This document shows positions 45,776 through 57,811 of a stretch of 64,000 nucleotides of DNA, piece after piece. The DNA is from Paracamarosporium sp. OC-R06-R3 (lineage: Eukaryota; Ascomycota; Dothideomycetes; Pleosporales; Didymosphaeriaceae). Location of the stretch: positions 124,262 to 188,261 of the forward strand of contig JACVRA010000200.1 in NCBI GenBank assembly GCA_019828545.1, in the 5' to 3' direction. Numbering within the stretch: the stretch's first letter is position 1; the number at the start of each line of letters is the position of its first letter. Position numbers and translations under genes: made by a program. Under the pieces are notes generated by a model. The model did not search any database. It was not told the origin of the DNA and saw nothing but the letters and a program-made list of their open reading frames with translations.

Positions 45776-46606
45776 ATGTCCGCCTCTACGCTCGCGAACA
45801 AGATCAACATCACTCATATTGGAACCGCTACGGCGGTCCTCGAAATCGACGGCATAACCTTCCTCACCGATCCATTTTTCTCGCCTGATGGCAGTGAATG
45901 GCCAACGCCCAACGGAGTGCTCCTCAAAGTACATGATGACCCTGCTCTGAGAATGAACGAACTTCCTCACATTGACGCGGTCCTTCTAAGCCATGAGAAT
46001 CATCCGGACAATCTCGACGAGCTCGGACGTCAGCTGCTCGATGGACGTCATGTTGTCACCACGAAAGACGGCGCGAAAAATCTCGCACCACGACCCAGCG
46101 TCCTTGGCTTCAGCGATTGGGAAGAGAGGCAGGTCCAAATTGCCGGAACTACCTTCGATATCACTGCTACGCCTTGTAAACACTGGCCTGGCCATGAGTG
46201 TGTTGGTTTCATACTGCATACCGAAAATTTTGGCCTTGCAGCAGACGGCCGTCCAAACGCAGTGTACTTTTCGGGTGATACTGTATACGTGGAAGAGCTT
46301 GCCAGGATGTCTGAGAAGTACCACATCACGGTCGCACTGATGAATCTTGGCAAAGCAACCTTCTATGAAGTCACCCCTGAAGGTAAACCCGGTCAGCCAG
46401 GCGAATCCCTCCAGATTACCATGGATGGTCGCCAAGCCGCCCGTCTCTTTCGAGACATCAAAGCAGACGTGCTAGTGCCTATGCACTATGAATCATGGGA
46501 TCATTTTACTCAGGATCAGGAGGGACTTGCTCAGGAGTTCAAAGATGAAGGCATACTGCCACATGTCCGCTGGCTGCAGCCAGGTAAAGCTGTAAAAGTT
46601 TATTGA
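45776..46606 (+). CDS. Metallo-beta-lactamase-fold hydrolase (UlaG/NAPE-PLD-like)
   Basis: A single exon encodes 276 residues. The order of motifs is that of the MBL superfamily: THIGTATAVLEIDG and FLTDPFF near the N-terminus, then the metal-binding SHENHPDNLDE (an HxxHxDN variant of HxHxDH), a later TPCKHWPGHECVGF with His ligands, YFSGDT with the bridging Asp, and VPMHYESW with the last His. The likely role is cytosolic hydrolysis of a phosphodiester, lactone or similar bond; the substrate is unknown. I chose the ATG in CACAATGTCC because conserved sequence starts about ten residues later; the frame is open upstream without similarity. Confidence 0.85.
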   Translation: MSASTLANKINITHIGTATAVLEIDGITFLTDPFFSPDGSEWPTPNGVLLKVHDDPALRMNELPHIDAVLLSHENHPDNLDELGRQLLDGRHVVTTKDGAKNLAPRPSVLGFSDWEERQVQIAGTTFDITATPCKHWPGHECVGFILHTENFGLAADGRPNAVYFSGDTVYVEELARMSEKYHITVALMNLGKATFYEVTPEGKPGQPGESLQITMDGRQAARLFRDIKADVLVPMHYESWDHFTQDQEGLAQEFKDEGILPHVRWLQPGKAVKVY

Positions 46607-47438
46607 GCTTCCTGCTGTTCCATGGGTTGTTCCCAAAAATCGATATATATGGCGATAAAACCACCGAGTGGCGAAACCGTATATCCATAGATTCAGAATT
46701 ACCGTTCGTCCGAATTAAGACGTATTACATCAACAGTTTCATGTTGTATTTGTACAAATGCAGTCCTGGGTGTCCAAAACTCTTATCATAATTTTCAGAA
46801 TTGGCTTGGTAATCAACAATCTGTCAGCGAGTGATTCTGTATGCAGAGATCGCACAAGAACCGAACCACATCAAAGGCCTGCGGACAGAAAACTCTATGG
46901 GAGTTGTGGATTGTACCTGATCTAAAGAACGAGCACATGTTTGGTGCATCTGTCTATGTACCGTATCTACAGGAACTCAGTAATCTTTATGTGGAGTTTC
47001 CACAGCTCACCAAACAAGAAAAGTGTCTTCAAAATGACTAAGTTCGTTGCGTTGGAGTCTTCCCAAGGCTCCAGATGACGGTCAACTTGTGCACAGACAT
47101 GCTTGAGTATGATTACCAACTTGCTCCGCTTGAGGTGATAACCGACATCAATGCAAGGGCCAGAATCGCGGTTCGCGAGCAAAATTGTTATTCACGCAAA
47201 TTCGGTTTTTGATACTGGATTTGGTTTAGTGTAGACAGAGTGTCGAATGCACGGCCTCGCAGAAATTATTGTTAGTTCTTGATTTCTAATCGATCTAATC
47301 GAAGGTTAAATGGCCCAATCTGCACAATGCTCAGAACATACGCTACCTCGCTTTCACAGACGTCCTCGAAACCGACAAAGCTTATCGCAAAGCCTTCCGA
47401 TCTTGTCCTTAAGAAAACGGGAAGCACGCTGGAAGATA
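46607..47438. other. Intergenic region
   Basis: No supported coding sequence, and no repeats recognised. An in-frame ATG at 47310 is an alternative start for the next gene. Confidence 0.45.
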
Positions 47439-48947
47439 ATGAATGACGAAGGATGGAAACGAAACTCAACGTCTGATGGCTGTATACCTGAACGAGGCTA
47501 TCCAGAAACAGATGCCTTGAGTTGTGTCCTCAGCAATGGGCTTCCTGATAACAATTCGGAGCAACATTCAATTCCCGACGGAGGTTCAACCGCCTGGATG
47601 GCTGGTAAGTATATCATTTCAGAAAGCATCGAATGACCCTAACATAAGAATCCCTTAGTACTCGCTTGCTTTCTTGTCATTATGAACACGTGGTTAGTTT
47701 TTGTCATCGGATACTCCAATTCTCGGAAGCTTACGCGCACTAAAGGGGCATGATAATCTCATTTGGCGTTTTCCAAACCTACTACGTCTCAACACTCGAC
47801 CAAACACGATCGGACATTGCGTGGGTCGGTTCTTTAGCCGTCTTCCTCCTCTTCTTCACGGGTGTCGTGAGCGGCCGTCTCACAGATGCAGGGTACTTCC
47901 GTACGATCACAACCACTGGTGCATTTCTTGTCGTTCTGGGAACCTTCATGACATCTCTTTCTGAAAGCTACTGGCAGATCATCCTAGCACAAGGAACCTG
48001 TACTGGTTTGGGAAATGGCCTCCTTCTCACGCCTATGATGGCCCTAATGACTACATATTTCAAAAGAAGACTCCCGTTGGTCATGGGAATAGCCGCTTGT
48101 GGAAGCGTGACAGGGGGGTTAATTTACCCCAGCATGGCACGAACACTACTACCGACGATTGGTTTCGGGTGGACTTTGAGAGCGATGGGCTTTATACAGT
48201 TAGGAACATTTGCAATTGCCCTAGCTTGTGGCAAGCCGAAGCAGACTCCAAGAAAATCAGCGCCAATTCTGGATTGGTCTGTTTTCAAGGAAATTCCGTT
48301 TACTCTATACCTAGTAGGGTCTTTCATGGTCAGTGGCAATTGCATACTTACAGTCTTGTCTATCTGAGCTACACAGCTCACTAACGAAGTTGCAGGCTTT
48401 TATTGGGGTGTTCTTTCCCTTTTTCTTCCTTAGTTCTTATGCGCGGGACAAGCAAGGAATGTCTTACACTGAGTCCCTCAACCTTACACTGACTCTGAAT
48501 GGCATTGGATTCGCTGCCCGCTTATTGCCTAGCTTGATTGCGCGGTACATTGGTACAATGAATGTGTTCATAACATTCGTATTTGCCGCGGCCATATGCA
48601 TATATACTTGGATACCAGTCCATTCGACACCTGGATTGTACATATGGACCACATTTAACAGTCTATCTATAGGTGGCGTCCAGTCTTTGTTCCTTGCTGT
48701 GGTTCCCGTAATCAATTCGGACATGACGAAGGTGGGAGCGCGGTTGGGAATCATCTCCGCAGCAGTTGGCCTTGGTGCGTTGATTGGGTCTCCTATCTCT
48801 GGCATCATAATATCATCAAACGAGGGTTCATATGCTGGTGCTCAGCTCTTCTCGGGTAGCACCTTGATCATGGGAGGCTTTATAATGCTCGCTGCACGAG
48901 AGGCGAAGAGGCGGCAGAACCAGCAGAGATTTTGGATGAAGATGTAA
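47439..48947 (+). CDS. MFS monocarboxylate-transporter-like (MCT/MCH) permease
   Basis: Exons 47439-47604, 47659-47692, 47746-48328 and 48396-48947 give 444 residues in phase. The 34-nt second exon completes the MCT signature: PDGGSTAWMAVLAC, then NTWGMIISFGVFQTYY at TM1. MFS loop features follow (SGRLTDAGYF, FKRRLPLVMGIAACG), then a short central loop (CGKPKQTPRKS) and the second six-helix bundle, ending with a basic tail (AREAKRRQNQQRF). Fungal MCT-like carriers move monocarboxylates, riboflavin or other small acids; the substrate is unassigned. The start is uncertain: Met at 47439 is preferred over 47310, since MCT N-termini are short. Confidence 0.85.
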
Positions 48948-51751
48948 AAGTAATGTACTTGGATCGGTTCGATATAGTTCATTGCAGAGACACCTGGTCA
49001 AAGCCCCATTTTGATGCTGATATTCTTTTGTCTCTGTTGGATTGCATCCTTGAGCATCTTATCTCTCATCTATATTCAAGTTTTTCCTTATAGCTACGCA
49101 TGATAGTAATAACTTAGCACTCAACCAGCCTATGGAGATAAGCCTTCTTGGGTCTCTTTATAATATTGGAAAAACACCATATCGTAACTACAACACTATC
49201 GGCTAAGCCGGTGAAATAAGAGACTACGGTAACACCCTGTACCGAACAGGTATTCCAGGCCTGAGTTTCCCTTGGACAGTCCTCAAATTGACAAGTACAT
49301 TACGTTGGCCTACACTGAACGTCTGGACCCTATAGCCCGATAGAACTCCCAGACCGGAGTCTATCCATCTCATCATAAATAATCTCGAATCACCACTCTG
49401 GAACAATTCGATTTTCTGGGGATGTTTTCGCTTCCAGAGTACCCTTTGCTTCCATGTACGTGTTCATACTAACCTAACTGCCACTCTCTGGCGATATAAG
49501 CTGTAAATCTTTCGCTTCACCATCTACTTTGCGGGATAATATACGTCCTTGATCTATGCCATTTGCAGCTATTGTGACCTGGTTCCACTCTCGCGGATGC
49601 TCACACCAATCTTCTGCGCAGCGATCTGCTCATACTGCAACGTGTCGTGCTGTCGCCAGATTTGAGCCCATTGCTAGCCCTAAGGATCAACTCTTAGCTT
49701 GTGAGGTGGGTGGGTTAGATCGAGGCCTTGGAGATAGATAGAAAACCAATCAAGCCATAGTAGATTAAGACGAAAATATCCCATTTTCTCTAAGTATGAT
49801 GATATCTCAACGCAGGAGTCTCCTCATGATGTAGCAGCCGATAAAGTGACAATAGTCTCCTTATGTAATGCCAGATCAATCCGAGTGGTACAGAAGCCAC
49901 AAGAAATCCACAGATATGTGGGGACTAGTCCCCACGGCACAATACATGCTGAAAATGTCTTTGAGGCATACTCGCGTTGACCTGGCGATCTTGAAGTTGA
50001 CAGATGAGCTGGGTATTGCGGCCGACCCGAGCCCCTATGCGTCGGTGAACCGTAGGCTAGCCGCAATGGTCTCCATGTATCCTGTGACGGCAGGAGCTTT
50101 GGTGCAGGAGCTTTGGTGCACGTGCTCACGTGTTTGCCTAGCACCTAGCGTATATAGGCCACACAGCTCAGTTGAGAGCTCGACAGATAGTTGATACACA
50201 ATCTTCTGACCCTCTTTTTGATCACCCTCTGCGTGATCTCACATATCCGGTGACGTTTTTGGCATCAAACCTGGTTAGAATATCTATACTATATGGATAT
50301 AAATTCTCTTTTACATTCGGATGAACACACAAGGTACTAGCAATGGTCTTTCGGGATCTCTCCTTTATGATTAACTGTGGCTGCCACGTCTGCAAGTCGA
50401 AACTCTTGCTTCTCGTTCTGTGACGTATTCCACTCGTCCTTCGAGGATTGCTTGATGGCCTCAAAATCCTTGGAGAGCGCTCTAACTGGAGGGTTGGCTG
50501 GAATAAAGTCCCTTGAAGTTGTTTTCGAACCCCCATGTATTGGTCTCGTGCAGTGAAAATTCGACAGACACACATATGAAATAAGACCCACACTTAGCAC
50601 CTGAAGAAGTTAAGGCCTGTGCTTTTTTTTTGGAGAAATTTAAATTCTAACATCTAACAGAGACTGAGCGCTAGATTCATTGTCCATTCAAAACCGAGTG
50701 CGTCTAGACGCTGGACATGCAGCATTTCTATGCCAAGACGCCAATACCCGAGTGTGTCGACCTTTACGATATATCCATGTCAGGATCATTCCTACCTTTA
50801 ATAGTGAAGGTTGGTGCATGATTTGAATGTTGCAACCAAAGGAGCATACAGTCGTAGAAAACTAGAACAAGAAGCCCACGGCAGAAATATCAATAAAATA
50901 ATTCCCAGTCGCATACCATTAGCAGCTGGAATGTGCGTACATTGAATAATCATTTGAGTGCACTACCAGCACTAAGATCAGAGGTATTTCTTTCACTATT
51001 GCAACATTAACGAACCCGACCCCGGCTGACTGGCTGGCAGGCCTTGAAACCATCCTTTTAGCCAAGAAAAGCACGAGAGTACCATGTACACAACGTGACG
51101 GAAGAAATTTCGACGAAGGTAGGAAAACGAAGGTACGGGGATCGTCTTTTGACGAGATTGAGGAACTGGCGAAGAAGGGAGGTGATCACTAAGCAGATGC
51201 AGCCCGGTGGCATAGATTTTGATAGTAAAGGCAAAGGCGTCAGAATTGGCTACAAAAAAGCTGAAATAGTCCATTCGTCATGCGCAATAGTCGTAACAGG
51301 TGCATAAATTTGCACCAAGTTGGTCCTCTTACAATGAGTATCGTAGGACACATTTGTAATGATATCCAATTTGGATTTGAACCTTTATGTAAACTATCTA
51401 TACTAATCCATAATTTAACCTTCATAACGTGTGTATACATTGAATTTCAACTTTAATTGACTTGAAATATTTTAGCTAGGTTGTCGGCACATTCCTCGCT
51501 CCTAAGTTTCTCACATGAAGAATGTATCACACGATGATATAACTTGTAAAAGCATTCCTATCTCTAAGGAAGCTTCATTGAATCTATAGGTTGGATAGGC
51601 CACATCAACGTATCATATATTATCATATACGTGTATTCTGTAACGGACATTCGGACAAGTCGATGGAGCAAAAGCACCGTTTGACTCCAACCAGTGCTTG
51701 ATCAATAAAATGAATTAGATTCGAGAGACCATTGTAAACCTGAGTTCTCTT
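48948..51751. other. 2.8-kb intergenic region with no supported gene
   Basis: Frames at 49868-50194 (+) and 50996-51274 (-) lack motifs. A 14-bp perfect tandem duplication sits at 50091-50118. The rest is moderately AT-rich. It includes the 3' flanks of both convergent neighbours. Confidence 0.5.
50091..50118. repeat. Perfect 14-bp tandem duplication (CAGGAGCTTTGGTG x2)
   Basis: Two identical adjacent copies, 50091-50104 and 50105-50118. This is a local duplication inside a short open frame of doubtful coding status. Confidence 0.9.
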
Positions 51752-53542
51752 TTAAGCGGTGTTGACCTTGAAATAAATTTGTGGTACGTCGGTAGTATTT
51801 ATCGGCATGGACCACGTGATATTCCAGAACTCGAACCCGTGAATGATATCGCACGTCCCGCCAACAAGCCCGCAGAACGAGATACTGGAAGGAGTCACAT
51901 CAATAGTACCGCTGACTTCCAAGTGAAGGTCCTGGATATCTTGAATAGTAGCAATGTCCCGCTTGCCACCGATTGGGTTGGAAGCAACAATGAAGCTAAA
52001 GGCACTGGTGGCATTTCCATTCGGGTATGTAAGGTTGATGGAGTTAGGAGCGACGTCGATAGTCATAGAGGTCTCGGATGGATAAGCGGTGAAGAAGCCT
52101 ATGGACCCGTCGCTTCTCTTCCACTGTATGACGGCCGGATTCCATGCAGAGCGATCCTCCCTCGCACCACCGAGGTTGCGCTGGTTGAACGATTCACCAC
52201 CGATTGTAAGATTAGGTGATACCCAAGTTGTGATGTTGCGCGGCTCCAAATCGTACGGAGGAGCGTAGGCTCGCCGTGTAATGAGGGTTTCGCCACTGTA
52301 AGAGGCGAGCCTTCGAACTGTCGATCTGGAGATCAGAGAATTATGAAAAGGCGCGAGGATGGCCACCATTGGCGCGATCTCTAAATCATCTGCGTGCGCG
52401 TGATAGAAGGGTGACTGCTTGAACCCCCCGAAGGCTGCATCCTCACCGAGTAATGTCCAGAGGTATACTGACAGAATTCCGACGTATTTGTTCATATCAT
52501 AGCCATAGGTACGATCCCAGGGCCCAGCCAGATTGCGTAGATTAGGATTATACATTGAGGCAAGAAGATCCCAAACTTCTTCTAGCACGCGGTGGCCCTC
52601 CCGACCCATAACGGAATCGGTCGGCATGTACTTGGCCCACAGCGTCAAGGCATAGATAGTTATGCCTGAATAAGTTGGGCTGTTGAACTCTGATAATGTG
52701 TTGTTCATATTAAACAGCTCGAGTACTTCTTCCGCGTACATCTCACCAGCGGTCGTCATGTTCGAGTCATTTAACTTGCGTCCGGTCCAACCTGACGCAA
52801 TGGCACGCATATACGCTGGATTACTGTAGGAAGGGTATCTGCCGATCACTGTATGAGCATGTTGACTCGAAATACGGATAAACAAGAATGTATCACTTAA
52901 AGCGAGTTCCAGACAAGCGGCTTGACTTACAAATTATCATCATCCACACCACCTACACGATAACTATCGCCAATCGTATTGTTGTACATGCTCTCAAGGA
53001 TCAGTTCTTGGACATCGTGTGGTAAAAGATGTCTAAATTCTTCGTATACCACGATGAGTGCGGTCCCAATGAAACCTCTCCAGTTAGGATCCCAAGAGTT
53101 ATAGATCTGACTATCTGATCAGCCGAATGCAGATTGATGAGATAAAAACTTTCCAGCTTACAGATGGTGGATATGCTGAGCTATTCACAGTCGGCTGCTC
53201 CGGATAGACGGTATAATCACCGTACCACTGAGCTTCGACATTTTTTTCTTGGTCGACGATAACGTTCTTGAGTATGCGAATCGCTTGCTCGACATCGTCA
53301 TTCTTATTGCGCTGGAGCAGGCCTGGTACATACCAGACTGATGATCGGGTTTCGTGTTGGCCAGCTGCGAGTGGGTAGTAAAACCAATACAAATAACCGA
53401 CAGAGTCATCATATAATGTATCGAGGAAAGACATAGATTTGTCGAACATGTCCTTGGGGTGACCTGTGAGCTTCACGCCAACCACAACTGGGCTTAAAGC
53501 CCACAGTCCGAGTGTGAGCCAAGTGCAAGTACTTGAAATCAT
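51752..53542 (-). CDS. Secreted six-hairpin-glycosidase-like protein, substrate unknown
   Basis: Exons 53542-53162, 53106-52931 and 52838-51752 encode 547 residues in phase. A signal peptide covers about residues 1-22. The body contains helical-barrel-like motifs (YLYWFYYPLAAGQHETRSS, WDPNWRGFIGTALI, SGWTGRKLNDSN, LAGPWDRTYGYDMNKY) with many sequons. The second half is rich in beta-strand-like sequence (TWVSPNLTIGGESF, FEFWNITWSMP). This matches a conserved secreted fungal family commonly labelled six-hairpin glycosidase-like, with no reaction known to me. It is divergent from the permease at 54130, with 587 nt between starts. No GPI tail is seen, so release to the medium is likely. Confidence 0.75.
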
Positions 53543-54129
53543 TGCGATATCCGGAACAGGCGAAAGTCTGTATTGGGGTGATCAATAAATAGCGAGTGCT
53601 TAATACTATCCGTCTTATAAATATCCACAAAGACGATAATAAGGCCAGAAGCCATGGTGCGCCAGAAGCGGAAAGATTGCTCTGGGGATAGGCACAGTGC
53701 GTTATCGCGTGTACCGGCGATCCCACGGGCTATGATAGCTCAGATATCGGCTTTCATTTCCAGCGATCAGAATTGTAGTGCAGCTCAAGCAGGAATCGTG
53801 AGAGGCGCAGATCAAGAGTTCCGGAAAACCACGGGGAAAGGGTCCGATATCACCGTATCTACTTCCGGCGATTACCGGCAAACTAGCGAGCTGCTCGCCC
53901 ACGGGGCGGTGGATCCGAACACGGATGCTCCACAACGATGTCCCCAGACTATGACCCTGACGGATAAGCGCGCAAGTTTGTGAAGTATCGGATAAGGTGT
54001 CGCGTGATATCTGATAACGGCCATTAAAGAACGCACTCGTCTCTCCTATTGCGAAGCAGCGGTGATAATACAAAATTTACTTTAGTACTGTCTGTCGTAG
54101 CCAAAATTTGTCCATACAGCACCAGCTCA
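53543..54129. other. Divergent promoter region (secreted protein / APC permease)
   Basis: No coding sequence is supported. It should contain the regulatory sites of both neighbours; no motif was fixed. Confidence 0.45.
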
Positions 54130-55983
54130 ATGGAAGATTCAGAAAAAGGGAACATGGTGGGGGTCCGCACCGCCCACAAAGGTGAGGAACGAGCGATGGG
54201 TGCAGACGAGATGCGACTCGCAGAAATGGGTATGTACGGTAACTAATTACCTGTATTTCTTACTGAATATCTTCAGGCCACGTTCAAGAATTGGAACGCC
54301 ATTTTTCCACCTTGTCGCTGATCGGTCTCGCATCCACTACTACCATCTCCTGGACGGGACTGGGCTTGGGCATTGTAACGGAGATTAATGCCGGAGGACC
54401 AGGAGCTATTGTTTACGGATTCATTCTTGTTACCCTGCTGCAGTGCTTTCTCGGTGCTTCTCTAGCGGAGTTTGTCTCCAGCTATCCTACGGAGGGAGGA
54501 AGTAAGCCACTTTCTAAGACAGAACCGCATTATTGCCTTGAGTTTGGATCTCGAGTTGTTTGAGGATATCTTCATATGGTTGCTGACAGGACTCTCAGTG
54601 TATCATTGGATAGCCGCTGTCGCGCCCAGGAAGCAGGCCGCTTTCCTTAGTTTCTTGACCGGGTGGTTCACTGTCTGCGGGTGTAAGCTGCCCGCGACTA
54701 CCCTATGCATGAAGTGTTCATATCTAACATTCACTATAGGGATCTTTACCACAGCGTCCACGAACCTAATATATGCGCAGACGTTAGCTGCACTCATCGC
54801 TCTGTACCACCAAGACATGATCGTCAAGACGTGGGAGATCTTTGTCATCTATCAAGGACTTAATTTAGCGACGGCCTCAGTTGTACTTTTCGGGAACAAG
54901 GTCATTCCAAGTCTGAACAAGTTTTCGCTCTTCTACCTCCAAATCGGCTGGTTGGCTGTTCTTGTTACCGTCGTGGCTTGCGCGCCAACGCACCAAAGTC
55001 CTGAGTTTGTCTTTCGCACTTGGATCAACAATACAGGCTGGCAGAACAACGTTGTGGCCTTCGCTGTGGGGCTCGTCAATCCTTTATACAGTCTAGGCGG
55101 TCTTGATGGGGGTGAGTGAGCACGCTGATAGGTGTTTCAACTGCTGGCTGACCAGGTGTAGTAACACATATCACCGAGGAGATGCCGAATGTAAGTAACG
55201 ATATGATGACCTGAGAGTAATCCCAGGGCATACGGCTAATCAGGTGGACAGCCATCACGTAACGCACCTATGGCCATTGCCATCACCCTCACCATCGCCT
55301 TCATCACCGGTCTTAGCTACCTGATTGGGTTGATGTTCAGTGTACAGGACTATAGTGCACTTGCCACTACGAATACCGGTCTTCCGTTGGCAGAGCTCTT
55401 TCGCCAAGCTACACAATCAGCAGGCGGTGCCTTCGGACTGACCTTCATACTCTTCATCGCATTGGGTCCATGTGTCATATCATCCCAATTGTCCACTTCA
55501 CGAGTACTATGGGCGTTCGCTCGGGATGGAGCCATGCCGTGGTCAACGACGTGGGCACGTGTAAGCTCGCGGTTTGGCATCCCGTTCAATGCGCAGCTGC
55601 TGGTCACGGCCGCGAATGCGGCGCTGGGCTGTTTGTACCTCGGCAGCTCCACGGCATTCAACGCGATGCTTGGATCTGCCGTTACTATCAACAACATCGC
55701 CTACTACATCCCTATCCTGACTAATATGCTGACGGGTAGGCGAAACATGTTTCAGGGCGCATTCTACATGGGCAATTGGGGTTGGCTGGTTAACGGTGTA
55801 ACCATCTGTTGGCTCACTTTCGCAATTATCTTCTTCAGCTTTCCTTACTCTATGCCTGTTGATGTCCAAAGTATGAACTACACCTGTGTAGTCATCGGCT
55901 CGTTGCCGATCCTGATTATTGCCTGGTGGTTCTGGATCAGAGAATCATACAAGGAGAAGATAGCTATTGCAAAGAAGGAATGA
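54130..55983 (+). CDS. APC-family amino acid/choline/GABA-type permease
   Basis: Six exons (54130-54229, 54277-54501, 54599-54682, 54740-55111, 55156-55190, 55252-55983) give 515 residues, every junction in phase. The 35-nt fifth exon encodes VTHITEEMPN, the conserved loop that in fungal choline/GABA permeases follows the GxDG(A) motif (here GGLDG). The N-terminus has a charged cytosolic stretch, then HFSTLSLIGLASTTTISW at TM1, and PTEGGMYHWIAAVAP, the APC signature around TM3. SRVLWAFARDGAMPW is the typical TM8-9 region. A plasma-membrane importer of amino acids, choline or polyamine-like substrates is expected. The C-terminus is a short Lys/Glu tail. Confidence 0.87.
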
Positions 55984-56694
55984 TAATTAGGAGCGGTGGA
56001 ATGCTGTCTAGAACTTGGTATCAGATCAAGTGTGAAGTATCTAGCCTTCTTCGCGCATGAACCGGATAACATCCTATTCATATCTCGTAATAATACTGAT
56101 AGTGTCAGAATCAGCTTACGATAGATCTTATCATGAATTGTTTTTAATTTTCATGGTAGATGCTTTCCATTGTCTCACAAGTTAGACCAAGTTTCACAGA
56201 AAAGTCTATCAAGGCCGATGCTCATGACCCTATAGACTAACACGGCTGAGGAGTCAGAGGTTATTTCATAAGAACAGCTATCTGTGGCTCTGGCGAGCAG
56301 TTAATTTACCACTCGTTGCCTTCGTGTGCTGATGTAGGAACGTCCCTGGCTTCGCTTAGTCCGAAGCTCCGCAGCCAGATGAAGTTCTGTGGAGAAGTGG
56401 AGAATTGGAGCAACATGAGTCGGGTTGGTTATCACCGGCAGAATAGCCGGAATATGTTGGGAAGTCCGCCAGTCAAAACGCTATCAGTCCCTACGACCGG
56501 ACTTGGCCGAACATCACCGGCGCCGAACATTGGCGGATCTCATTGAGAATACGCCAGACGACACAGTGACAGCGAGCTCGCGGTTACAATTTTTAAAAGG
56601 TCTTATGCCTGATCCATATTCAAGATTCTGGTCATTACACGGTCTAAACGCAAGCTATCACAACCGCAGCTAGCCATTGCAAAGCCTTGCCATC
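55984..56694. other. Intergenic region; upstream control region of the GlcN6P deaminase
   Basis: No coding sequence is supported. From about 56400 to 56540 there is a dense set of CCGG-containing words: ATCACCGGC twice (about 56431 and 56513), TAGCCGGAA, GACCGGACTT and GCGCCGAAC. These are half-site-like triplets of the kind bound by Zn2Cys6 factors. Confidence 0.5.
56495..56504. promoter_or_regulatory. Candidate regulatory site GACCGGACTT upstream of the deaminase
   Basis: This 10-mer lies about 190 nt upstream of the deaminase ATG. An identical copy lies in the divergent regulator/kinase promoter at 59679-59688. A binding function is inference. Confidence 0.4.
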
Positions 56695-57730
56695 ATGCGT
56701 CTCATCATTCGCGAAGATACCAACACAGCGACCGACTATGTTTCTGAATACATCATTGAACGCATCAACACTTTCGCACCTCGACCAGACAAGCCCTTCG
56801 TTTTAGGCCTACCAACAGGAAGCAGCCCGATCCCAATATACAGCGCGCTGGTCAATGCGCACCACATGGGGCGGATCTCATTCCGTCACATAGTGACTTT
56901 CAGCATGGACGAGTATGTTGGCCTTCCACGGGAGCATTCAGAGTCTTATTACTCGTTCATGCACACAAATTTCTTCAATCACGTCGATATCGATCCGGCC
57001 AACATTAATATTCTCAATGGAAATGCGACCGACCTGGAACAAGAATGCGCCCTGTACGAGTCCAAGATTAAAAAGTATGGTGGCATTCACTTGTTTCTAG
57101 GTGGTGTGGGAAGCGATGGCCACATCGCCTTCAACGAGCCGGGATCAAGCCTATCAAGCCGCACTAGGCTCAAGTCTTTAGCCTATGAGACAATGCTGGC
57201 AAACGCCAGATTTTTCAACGGCGAAATGAGCCTGGTGCCTCGCATGGCTCTGACAGTCGGCGTGCAGACTATCATGGACGCGAAAGAGGTTGTCATTATC
57301 GCTACAGGGGCGTCCAAGGCATTTGCTATCCAGTCGGCCATTGAAGGGGGAGTGAATCATATGTGTACTTTGTCCTGCCTACAACTCCATCCGTGCAGCT
57401 TAGTTGTCGTGGACGAAGATGCTACGATGGAGTTGAAAGTGAAGACTGTCGCTGTGAGTACAATTAGTCGCATATACTGTCTTCATCTCCTCCGTGGTCG
57501 TCGCACTGTGGCCATTTTACTGACTTTGTGTGCAGTATTTCAAAGGAGTTGAACGAACAATTCACAAGAGCATCAAGGCCCATCGCCCTCTAATACATAC
57601 TAACGGCATCCATTCTGAGCCGAGCGAAGCAGAACCAGAAGAACTGAGTCCAGATAGCATGTCTTCTCGAATTCAACCATCTAAAGCTTTTCCAGTCAGG
57701 TCGGCAACCATATCATATGCTTTGGCTTAA
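56695..57730 (+). CDS. nagB-like: Glucosamine-6-phosphate deaminase (NagB type)
   Basis: Two exons (56695-57453, 57536-57730) encode 317 residues. The reaction is GlcN-6-P + H2O to fructose-6-P + NH3, the last step of GlcNAc catabolism. Family motifs are complete: [15 protein letters not shown] (phosphate loop), [17 protein letters not shown] (catalytic Asp region), [20 protein letters not shown] (active-site acid and His), and [14 protein letters not shown]. The spliced second exon continues [13 protein letters not shown] and adds a Ser/Glu/Pro-rich tail of about 45 residues beyond the bacterial length. The gene is convergent with the Zn2Cys6 gene (81 nt between stops) and near a hexokinase-fold gene, as in fungal GlcNAc clusters. 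Confidence 0.93.
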
Positions 57731-57811
57731 CTAGGTTTTCAGTGTCGCATACGAACAATATTTAGTGAGGAAGACCTTGCACTTTTCCAATGTAATCTAA
57801 GCGTCGTTCCG

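Noticed and set aside
49868..50194. 108-codon plus frame and overlapping 106-codon minus frame
   Set aside because: Both are open over the same stretch, neither has a domain, and a tandem duplication interrupts the region.
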